Shown one piece after another: positions 34,861 to 43,566 of a stretch of 43,566 bases of DNA. Below the pieces are notes generated by a model that saw only the letters and a program-made list of their open reading frames with translations, ran no database searches and had not been told where the DNA came from. The position numbers were made by a program, and so were the translations under genes. This DNA comes from Halocafeteria seosinensis (lineage: Eukaryota; Sar; Bigyra; Bicosoecida). Location: NCBI GenBank assembly GCA_001687465.1, contig LVLI01000953.1, positions 1-43,566 on the forward strand, read 5' to 3'. Each line of letters opens with the position of its first letter. The first letter of the stretch is position 1.

Positions 34861-35820
34861 GCTGTCCCATCAACGATGGTCACACGTTTTTCTCCAATCT
34901 AGAGCCCGAAGAAGAGTAGAATCTGGCCATTGTACACTTTTAAGTACCACAATCATCTCCCGCTTCCTCCACTCCACCTCCCTCAACGACAGTGACAAGA
35001 TTGGACTCTCCTTCAAGGCTTTAACTACAGTGCTACTCCATCGTTATCGCCGAGCCAAAGAGGACTCCAACCGCAAGTGCGGATTCCACAATACGTTCGA
35101 CTGTACTGTCTATATTGTACAATTGTACCATTGTAAATACTGTTGTGCACCGTATATGGCTACAGAAAAACTATGGACTCACGCATCTATTGCAAGTGAT
35201 CACACGTCCTCTCAGCAACATGGCAACGTAAAGCAGATTCCTTATAGCGCATTTCAGCTGGCCTATGAAATGGCGCCTTCGGTGACGTGTACACTTGAAC
35301 TGCAAGTAGGATACAGTTTTCTTTGAGCCGGTTAATGTAGGCGGATGAGTGCTTTCTTTGCAGACAAGACCATACGGGACAAAGTGGTGAATTTTCTTTC
35401 TCCAGGGTCGTCCCTGTCAGCCAGTCTCGTGTCCATCGTCAAGAACCTTGGGTGTGAAATCCCAGGGGCCAACGAAGAAATTTGATTTGTTTCTACGGTG
35501 TCATTTGCTCCCAAAACAACGTCCTCGAACACCCTTTGGGCTGTGTTCAGTAGTGACGCATGTCATATAACTTCGAAGGCAGGAATGGCACACTTGACAT
35601 TCGGTCATTCCGCTTACAAAAACGCAGTGCTGGTTGCTGGTTGCTGTGACGTTTCAGCTGTATAACAAGTCTACACAGTCGTGGGAAAAAGCTTTCGACT
35701 TCCTAAAACACGCACATCCCGACATTGACAGCCCAGAAAAACGCTCTTGATGGATGGCCAAAAAGGTGAAGCCAAAGCGTTATAAGTCACCTTTTCTGAC
35801 TTAACACCATTTATCTGCTC

Positions 35821-35901
35821 GAATTACAGAGCTGGCAATTTTGTGAGCAACTTTGGCAGAGTAGGGCACCAGATAAAGAAGCTGCATCAAGAGACAGTGC
35901 T
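35821..35901 (+). repeat. 81-bp direct repeat, copy A
   Basis: This is identical over 81 bp to 35924-36004, with 22 bp between the copies. It lies inside the transposase remnant and encodes part of its catalytic region in one frame. Confidence 0.95.
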
Positions 35902-35923
35902 CGCTTGTAACCAACATAAGTGT

Positions 35924-36004
35924 GAATTACAGAGCTGGCAATTTTGTGAGCAACTTTGGCAGAGTAGGGCACCAGATAAAGAAGCTGCATCAAGAGACAG
36001 TGCT
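35924..36004 (+). repeat. 81-bp direct repeat, copy B
   Basis: Second copy of the 81-bp repeat at 35821-35901. The two are identical base for base, so the duplication is much younger than the decay of the transposase around it. Confidence 0.95.
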
Positions 36005-36029
36005 AAGTGATGTAGACGTGTAAACATGG

Positions 36030-36415
36030 CTCTGCTGTTACTTCCGGTTTGCCGCAAGTGAAGTGCATATCTTGGAAAGATACAGTTCGGGTATTCTTGT
36101 GTTAGTAACGCGAACAGTTGCTAGGTCGCTGTTGAGCGTCAGCACCTCTGCAGTTCCCGCATATTTGCAACGCTGCTGCCTTAGTTTCTCAAGGATTTCT
36201 TTCCCAAACGGACTCAGCACGTCGCTATTATTGAGTTCGCGTGCTACTTGCTTCTGGTGGCTGACAAAGCGCCCTTTTCCGCTGTGAACAAGGCTCACCA
36301 TTGCTTAACACAGCTGACACAGCCTGACAGCCTCGAACCCCATCACTGCTTGGTTCATACTGTCTACTAGCTGGGTAGTACGGCGGCCGATCATTTCTAT
36401 GCCGCCCCAACCATT
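36030..36415 (-). other. Inverted internal segment of the transposase remnant
   Basis: Minus-strand frames here encode RRTTQLVDSMNQAV followed by the helix KEILEKLRQQRCKYAG. In a MULE transposase this region belongs between the catalytic region and the SWIM-type zinc finger, both of which are on the plus strand to either side. The edges are approximate. Confidence 0.5.
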
Positions 36416-36790
36416 ACGGTTTTGAGGTTTGAAGAGGAACTGGCATGCTGGTGGAAATTTCATTAGTTTGTGGAACTGGCTTCCTTGGGCTGTCCTCCGA
36501 CATCGTTACTTCCACGTTTCAACATGGAAGGAACAGTTCCCTTTGGATGCATCATTTGAGACTGTCGAATACCGGGAAGTTAAAGCAAAGAAAGACGATA
36601 TTGATCCGGGGCTAATGCTGTCAGTAGTGAGGCCGAATCAGAGCGGCTGCCCACGGAATAATAAGCGGATTCGAAACGCTGTTGAGCAGACACTGTCCAA
36701 TGTTTTCGTTGTGGCAGAAAGGGTCATAACAAGAGGAGCAGGCATTGCCCTTGCAGGCAAAACGGTAATGTTGAGTAGACGAGCAAAGGC

Positions 36791-37402
36791 TGAGTACTAC
36801 AGTACAACCACTTATCACTTCATTCGGTCACCTCAGGCACACTTCACTACCACCTGGTCTCCAGCCATCGTTCACAGATGTATGCTTCTGCAGAAAGCAT
36901 ATTAGTCACATTATTACTTCAAAATACTTCATTCGGTCCACATACATGGTATTTGCATGCTTAAGGACGCATTTATGCTCCATGTCCGAGCACATGTGCC
37001 CCAGCGGCTCGGCAAGCCCCCTCTGCTTTACGGGTAAACTCGACATGTATAAGAGCAATTTCAACCAAAGCAGAACGTACAAACTCTATAGATGCTTAAG
37101 CACGAAAGAAGGTCTTTCATATTCAGTCAACGATGAATCTGAGCGCCCTCAGTTTACGACAAAATGATACGGTGTACGAGTTTCCGACCGCCAGGCCGGA
37201 CCCTTTCTCAGCGTGCCGTGGACCCAGAGGTGGTCTTCCTCGAAACACATCATCCTGCATCGTTCTTCTTGTCACTTCTTTTTCCGCTGTTTTGGTGTGA
37301 TCAGTCTGTGGAAATGAGCAACTAGTGGTTGTCGACACGGTCGGAAGAAGTCGTTGAACTTAGGGGGTCCCCACCCCGGAAGGAAAACTTGCGGAGTTGC
37401 AT
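36791..37402. other. Region between the transposon remnant and duplication copy 2
   Basis: No gene recognised. Short open frames only. The flank of duplication copy 2 begins at about 37403. Confidence 0.4.
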
Positions 37403-38020
37403 GCCCCTTCAACGGGTTGAAGTCGTTTAGACCACTTACTAAAGTGGCACTTCGTATAAAGCATTTGTCAAGTCTGGTTCTTAAGTGTACAAACACAGAA
37501 CGTCTCGTCGAAGTCGGTTAGTGACGCGTACTTAACACGCGTGAATAGTCTGAAATCTGCCAATTCCGTGGAAAAAGAACAATTGCTCAGGCTTTCTTGA
37601 ACAGCGACCTTTCGCAAAGTGCGAATGCAGAACCACGCTCTCCTGTACCCTGGCTTAATTGCGAAGCAAGCAAGGCGTCCATTCATCGTGAATTCGTGGT
37701 TTCCGAGAGCCGACCAACTAGGTAAGTGTTGCGTTGAGCTTCATTCTCTGCTGTCCCCTGAGTGCCCCCCAATTGAAGTCCCTGTTGCTCCTCGGTGGCA
37801 ACTCCGTTCACCCCGAACATCCGACCGAGGGGGTGTCAAACCTTCTCGGGAGAGCTTCCCTGCAAGGGCGGTCCCTTTGGGAAAATGACTCACACGATGA
37901 GCATTGTGGAAACACCTGGTGAGATGATAAGACTTCAACATACACTATTCAGACTTACACTAATCATTTTCGGGGCAAGAAAGCCGGAAGAGCACAGATA
38001 GTTAATTAGATTGGTATGCG

Positions 38021-38909
38021 ATGAATTGTAGGTGGTTGCAGATGGCGTACCCATCAAAAATAAAGCTGTCAAGCGCGGTCGGCCTCCTAACAATATCTGC
38101 GTACTTGGTGAAGACTGTCGCAGCCGGGTGCAGCTGGTACCATTCCTATTGGCACCCTTGTAATCCCGGCGAGTATATTCACTCGGGATGCTCTTCGTGT
38201 AACGAAGAATGTTGTGACTGCCCCGTAAGTGGGACAACACTAGGGAACTCAAATTGTCTTACCTTCTAATCATCCAGGCGGTTTCGTTTGTATCGACAGT
38301 CGGGGCAGTTTACCGATAGCCAAAACGAAAATTCTTGTAAGAACTGCCCTAGAGGCGAGTACGCGTCAGGTGTTAGCAATGATCACTGTGATAACTGTCC
38401 GAGTGGTAAACATCAATCATCATGGGGTCAATCCCACTGTGACTGGTGCCCCCACGGACAGATCTCTGGATGGGGAGACATCTGGTGCTCGAATTGTCCT
38501 GCTGGGAAGTACGAAACTAACAGCCGCAAGAGCTGCAGCTGGTGTCCAGGTGCGTATGCATTATTATCCCGACTATTTGGGTGTTCTTACGAAGGAACGT
38601 CTGCTCGCAGATGGGGAAACCAGCAATGATGGATGGAGCGGCTGCAGCGACTGCCCTGCTGGCAAATATGAACACGGCAAGAAGTCTTGCCGAAAATGCG
38701 CAGCAGGAAGTGTGACTAGTGCTAAGCCAACACAATCACCAGATTGTGTGCCCAGTGGTACCCCTCCAAGTCCCCCCGTTTCATCAGTCAGAGCAACAAG
38801 CACGCCATTCAATACAAGTAATGCAGTCGAAACGCTACCGTCTTCGTCTCCGACAGCTTCGAGAGGACGGAAGCAACTTCCTGCGCAAAGACCTCGGAGA
38901 TATACATAG
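38021..38909 (+). CDS. Truncated paralog: small secreted Cys-rich protein, 250 aa
   Basis: Exons 38021-38224, 38300-38549 and 38611-38909, with introns of 75 and 61 nt, match the first exons of the giant gene and stay in phase. The signal peptide and the first Cys-rich repeats are kept; the internal ATG that copy 1 has at 21945 is ATA here, which supports the upstream start. At 38710, after RKCAAG, the frame leaves the homologous sequence and continues for 66 codons into a Pro/Ser/Thr-rich tail (PTQSPDCVPSGTPPSPP) that ends in a basic stretch and TAG. The product would be secreted and lack a membrane anchor. It could be an expressed soluble version of the giant receptor or simply the 5' end of a pseudogene. 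The open tail of about 200 nt is weak support for the first reading. Confidence 0.55.
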
Positions 38910-39444
38910 AGACAGCGTTGTTATTCGATGAACAGACGCATATTGTTGTCTCCTGTATTTAGTGGTACACCTGTACACTTCCTTCAGGTGTCTTGTAGAG
39001 CATCGGAGCATAAGGAACCGGTAGTGTGGGTATGACGGGATTTAGAGAACTTGTGGAGCTAAGCCTAAGTGGTTGTGGCCAATTTCCTGGCCGGTGGGCT
39101 ATATGTCAAACAACAAATGAAATGGGCAGTGTTAAGGGGATACACATCAATTAATTAAATTCACTGGTTCCTTCATTAAATGTCCTGCAGCAAATATTCC
39201 CCACGTCATCTGAGTGAACTACAAAAGTACAACCGGTCCAGTGCGTCGGCGGGTTCCTTTCCCCGGGTTGGTCCGGAAGGGATTTTTGGGAGGAGAGGTA
39301 GTTTTTAAGCGCTAATTGATACGAACGTCGGCGTTTCATGCTCTAAACGATGTTCTGTTTTTAATGGAATGTATGTAAAAACTGCTGAATGGGAGGATGG
39401 GAAATTTTCTGCCACGATGTTGTGTATCTACCCGAGGCAAGTGC
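38710..39444. other. Unrelated 735-bp sequence replacing 581 bp of the giant gene
   Basis: Copy 1 bases 22594-23174 have no counterpart in copy 2; instead there are 735 bp without similarity to copy 1. The first 200 nt are open and read on from the Cys-rich frame; the rest carries stops. No terminal repeats or transposase were seen. Splicing from the left edge (GGAA|GTGTGA) to the TGCAG at 39442-39446 would not restore the frame. Confidence 0.8.
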
Positions 39445-42400
39445 AGGTACCACGGCTCCGAATCAGGGTTGACGTCTCCGGAGTGTACAAGCCTTTGCGA
39501 TAACGGCTTCTTTTGCCCCGAGAGCAGCACATCAGCCAGAGAAGAGCCATGCTCGGATGATAACCCAGAAAAATATTGTGTGGAAGGATTCCGAAACCAC
39601 CGTTCGTCAGATAGTTATACGACCCCGGAATCCCCGGACTACTCGCGGCGGAGCGGTTGCGAAGAGTGTCCTGTTGACTACGCATGCCACGGTGGCCTTA
39701 GGGTGAAGAAGCTGGCTTGGGAAGATCTCCACTGTGGGACCGACCCGAGGTTCGTGTTTGCACCCGAAATTTCGAAAAAGAAAGAAGATGATGTAGACAT
39801 AGGCAAGCCGCTGCTTCTTGAATCAAGGCAAGAGTATCACTCCATCACCTACGAAATCGTATCGGTTCAAGAAAGTGGACGAAGGGGCGATGGACGGTTG
39901 TGCGAAGACGACATTACTTCTCTGTCACCATTTCGTATAGACAGCTACCTCGATGAAGCAACAATCTACCAGCCGAAGGATGACTCGGAGGCTATTGTCC
40001 AAACTAAAGGACAACTCAAAACTGGTAAAGGAGAGACCCTGGAGTTCGCTACATGTGATAAGTATATGATTGAAGTCAAAGGAGTTTTTGATCAGGATGA
40101 GGAAGTCCGCTTAGAAGAGACTTGCAGTGTTTCTGTTGGCGTTGAATTTGTTAACTCTGCTCCAAGGCGGGTGGAGGGAGGGGATAGCAAGTTGCAAGTC
40201 ACTGCCGCCGGGGACAGCCGTTCAATGAGAGTGTCGGTGAGCCCTTACTGCAGTATTTTGAAGACCCTGATGGAGATGAAATTGCATTTCGTATCGAGTC
40301 AGAAAGTGGCTGGCGCAGACGGAACCTTGAACGCGAAGATCATTTGTTTTTCATCGACAGTTGCTCCGGCCAAATCCGAGTCGGTGAACCTCTCGCATTG
40401 CAGCAGATAGATGAATTGGCTACTATTACGTTGACTATAGTAGTGAGCGACAACCGCCCTCAAGATACAGGAGAGGCCACGGATGAAGTGTATGTGACTG
40501 TGCAAGAGCGAAATCGACCTCCGCGAATACAAGAACCTCTCCCGGTATTGCATGTGGTAGAAGGGGCTAGTAAGGGAACTCCAGTCGGAACGAAAGACGA
40601 CTCCGATCGCAGCGAGTTGAAGACTATCGTGCAGGATGAGTTTGTGACAGATCCTGACTCTGACGAAACTACTGTTTCAAAAGGCAGTTGTTCCCTCGAT
40701 ACCGCCTGCGAAGTCTTCACTGTGTCCAAAGATGGGAAGGTCACAGTAAAGGATCCCACGTATCTGGATCACGACAAAGCAGGAACGCTTCCAAACTTCT
40801 TGCCCGTGGTTTATAGTGATGGTGTGTCGGGGAGTACTTCAGCTGCCTTGGAGATATATGTGGAAGAGCTACGAGAAGCTCCTGTCATAACTACAACCGC
40901 CTTCGAAGTAAAGGAACAAACCACCGGGGTAATCGGTCGGCTGTCAGGCGAAGACAATCATGGGGACGAGTTCGAGTATTTCTTAGTAGATGCCATTAAT
41001 AACCGTGGGGCTGATGAGTCTCGCATCTCCTTGAACAAGAATCAGATCGTTGTTGACAGTGGTGGGTTCAATACGGTGCGATGCACAAGCGCAGGCTGCA
41101 AAAATTGTAAACCGTACGACGAGTGGATAAAATTGACAGTGCAAGCGAAAGTGACGAACAATGATGATTCGATGCCAGGTCCTACTATGTCAGAAAAGAC
41201 AGAAGTACAAATCGATGTTCAGTCGATTTCGAAGGCTCCGAGATTTATTGAACCATCTAGAAACGTAACTATGCAGGAAGAAACTTCCAATGAAAAAATT
41301 GACCTATCCCCCTTATTTTGCGACATCGATGGAGGCTTAATCCTCTACGAACTAAGTCGTGTCGAGGGACCGACAGGTCAAGCTCCATCTGCGACACAAT
41401 TCTCCATGGATGAACGGTCAGGACTTCTTTCTCTCAATGAGCCCTTGGACTATGAGAATGCAAATAAGTATATCTTCAGGATGAAGGCAATTAATGCGGG
41501 TGCACCGCATAAATTTGCCAACGTTTCATTCAGTTTGTTCGTTGTTGATGTTCCTGAGGCTCCGAGGATTCTCACAGAGTCAGTAGAGATCAACGAAGGA
41601 ACTGATCATACGACGGGCACGCTTGCTCGGATAGAAGTAGAAGACAGGGACGTATACGCCGGAACTGAGCGTCCATATGCGTCTACCCCGTCTACCTTTA
41701 AGTTTGAGCAGGTATCGCAACTGGACACCCTTCATGTCAGCCAGAGTACTGGCGAACTCAGTGTTCATGCTGGCCATGTTATTGACTATGAACCTCTGTA
41801 CCCGGTTCCGGTTCTGGACCTGCAACTAAAGGTGAAAGACACGCGAAACAATGTAACGTCTGTGGTCACCAGTGTGGTACTAGATGTCCAAGATGTTGCG
41901 GAGGCTCCCTTCTTTTCCCCACCGGAACAAAACTTTACTATGGATGTCGTTCGGCAGGGGGAAATCCTTGGGACCGTTGATGCTTCTGATTATGATATTG
42001 ACGACTCTATTACGTATCGGCTTATAGACAGTCCCCCCTTCGTGCAGATAAAAGAGACTAGCGGACTCCTGCTACCGATTCCAGAACTAGGCAACAGCTC
42101 CAGTGGTGGTTCAATCGACTTTGGTGTTGAGGTAGGTGACACTTTGCAACTAACCGTGGAGATCCGTGATACTTATGGTCTAACGTCTGTTGGCACCCAC
42201 ACTATACGCGTGGTAGAAAATCAAGCTCCCCCGCGTTGGATAGGGCCTTTCTATGAGCACTTCAGTGAAAACCGGGTATATCAACTCAATGTACCGGAAC
42301 GTCATAACGGAGTCGTCAATAATTTCAGACTAAGATGCGAAGATCCGAATGGAGGAAACGTTCAGTTTAGTGTCCAAACGACGAGTCCTCGTGAATTTTC

Positions 42401-43566
42401 CTCCTTACTCCGCCTCTTGCCTAGCACTGGTCAACTGGAAGTGTCTGATCCAGATGCACTCGATCTGTACAAATTGGAGCATCACCATGGCATTCTGAAC
42501 GTGATTTGCTCCGATAGCACGAACAAACAGTCTCCAGTCGGCAAACTTAATGTGTCAATAAGCGATACACCACAAGCACCTAACTTTCGTGATGCCCCCT
42601 TGGACCCTGTACTAGCGATTCAGGAGGACGCCAACGAGGGTATACCAGTGGCCACAGTCAAGGCATTTGATCCTGACGAACACAGCGCATACCGCCTGGC
42701 GTTCAACGTGGCCTTTGAAGACGGTCCAAGCGACCAACCTGCTCCTTTGACTGCTACCGACCCTGTGTTTGAAACCGACGGGCATGTTGCGTTCGCTAAC
42801 CTGACACTTGCAGTGTCACTCAATTACAACAGGCAACATTTCTATCGTTTGAATGTTTCCGTTAATGACCAGACTGGATTGATTGATAGTATGATCTATG
42901 AACTGCACGTCGAGTTCGTGAATACTGCGCCCTCATTCGACCAAGACGTGTATGTAGTAAGTGTTAGGGAAGACGTCGAGGAGAGTGTCCCTATTAAGTC
43001 AGCCTTCACGTTTTCGGACCGAACGCCTTTTGATCGCCAAGTCGAGTACAGTTATGAGGTTTTGTGGAGTGACGAGCCAGGACTGTTTACGTTCGTCGGT
43101 CACGATTTCGCACTAGCCCCAGAACGAAGCATGAATTATGAGGTGCAACCCATTCATTACGCACGGGTTCAAATTATTGACGAGGGAGGCTTAACCGACG
43201 AAGCCAACATCACCGTGCATCTCACCGATGTTAATGACATAAGTGTAGAGGAATTCCGGAGTCCTTCTTTAGCGACACGTGGTGGCAACAAAGTACACTT
43301 CATTGGAAGGGAAATGGGGCCAATATGGCGTGAAGCTCAAGTCCGAGCTGAGCTTCAAAGTAGCGATGGACTCTTCTATGCAAATGCGGATTGTCAAAGA
43401 CGGCAAAATGGCTCCCAATGGATCAACACGGAAGTCGAATGCCAAGCTCCGGAGGGCATCGGTAAACGCTTGCGTTGGACGCTTCATATCGATGCGCATA
43501 CTTACTCTACGCTTAAGCTCAGTTCATCGTACGCGAAGCCGCAGTTAAACGAATTATCTTCATGGC
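39397..43566 (+). pseudogene. Remainder of giant-gene copy 2, frameshifted, running off the window
   Basis: From 39445 the sequence again matches the giant gene (copy 1 from 23175). The frame opens at ATG 39397, encodes the end of the Cys-rich region and the following domain, and shifts at about 40205, where copy 1 has ACTGCCCGCCGG and copy 2 has ACTGCCGCCGG, one C fewer. The original frame then stops at 40408-40410. After the shift, the homologous frame (codon starts divisible by three) stays aligned with copy 1 at a constant offset of 16269 to the window end through the cadherin-like repeats, with no stop noticed. It therefore has no signal peptide of its own and one frameshift. It is either a young pseudogene, or a gene whose single-base deletion is a sequencing error and whose 5' end has been rearranged. 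Confidence 0.7.

Larger units (their letters stand above)
34980..36760 (+). mobile_element. Mutator-like (MULE) transposase pseudogene
   Basis: Decayed pieces line up in the order of a MULE transposase. From about 35000 to 35326 (+) a frame has Cys/His-rich and helical sequence like the N-terminal domain (IPYSAFQLAYEMAPSVT). From 35363 (+), across stops, come FSSDACHIT, STQSWEKAFDFLKHAHPDID and DGQKGEAKAL, then SNYRAGNFVSNFG, which match the spacing of the catalytic region. The next expected part (TTQLVDSMNQAV ... NNSDVLSPFGKEILEKL) lies on the minus strand at about 36415-36030. The C-terminal part is again on the plus strand: DDIDP ... GCPRNNKRIRN (compare the usual GRPxKKRI), then, after a frameshift, a zinc-knuckle-like CFRCGRKGHNKRSRHC at 36701-36748. 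Stops, frameshifts, a tandem duplication and an inversion show that it is dead. No terminal inverted repeats or target-site duplication were found, so the element limits are unknown. Confidence 0.65.
37403..43566 (+). repeat. Copy 2 of the direct segmental duplication (continues past the window)
   Basis: This is a direct repeat of 21271-27297. It includes the 5' flank (with several small indels, including about 24 bp missing near 37845), the first two introns and the ectodomain coding sequence. The match is interrupted by the replacement at 38710-39444. Confidence 0.92.

Noticed and set aside
38709-39447. Intron that would skip the replaced segment in copy 2
   Set aside because: The only plausible ends (GGAA|GTGTGA and TGCAG|GTACC) join with one base left over on each side, which breaks the frame.
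1-43566. tRNA, rRNA, CRISPR arrays and bacterial-type operon signals
   Set aside because: None was seen on reading; the window is eukaryotic and intron-bearing. A tRNA or covariance-model scan could still find short RNAs missed by eye.

Overview
This is nuclear DNA of a eukaryote, probably a microbial eukaryote or alga. The evidence is short GT-AG introns of mostly 61-84 nt, long exons in mixed orientation without operons, a 12-membrane-segment class III cyclase of the animal/alveolate kind, a giant cadherin/IPT surface protein and a decayed Mutator-like transposase. Base composition looks close to balanced. I cannot name the lineage from the sequence alone. All gene models below come from open frames plus splice-phase reasoning; none has transcript support.

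Left part (1-11762): the 3' end of a gene (2-310, +), a poorly resolved stretch with candidate minus-strand exons (620-1754), then two tandem paralogous nucleotidyl cyclase genes. The first (2627-6363, +) is intact: five exons, 1156 aa, two six-segment membrane cassettes and two catalytic domains. The usual division of labour between the domains is reversed: the first keeps the transition-state Asn/Arg but lacks both metal aspartates, and the second keeps the metal aspartates but lacks Asn/Arg. The second gene (8153-11762) has its middle 2234 bp (8570-10803) inverted. Undoing the inversion restores one uninterrupted frame of 1111 aa with the same exon structure, so the inversion is either very recent or an assembly error.

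Middle part (12069-19151): four ordinary genes of unrecognised function: a 617-aa putative nuclear protein (-), a 261-aa coiled-coil protein with four exons (+), a 639-aa largely disordered protein (-), and a 308-aa protein with four exons (-).

Right part (21271-43566): a 3891-residue surface protein gene (21906-33716, +) with a signal peptide, Cys-rich repeats, cadherin-like repeats, about 14 IPT/TIG-like repeats, a membrane-proximal Cys-rich segment, eight hydrophobic segments and a cytoplasmic tail. A second copy follows in direct orientation from 37403 and runs off the window. In that copy a piece of the Cys-rich region is replaced by unrelated sequence, leaving a small secreted protein of 250 aa (38021-38909) and a separated, once-frameshifted remainder (39397-43566). 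One cadherin-like repeat in the remainder (about 41550-41910) is far more diverged than its flanks. Between the copies lie a decayed Gly/Thr-rich frame and a Mutator-like transposase pseudogene (about 34980-36760), which itself contains an 81-bp direct duplication and an inverted internal segment.

The window is dominated by tandem gene duplication followed by local rearrangement. Two independent internal inversions, a replacement and a mosaic patch can all be read directly from paralog or domain comparison.
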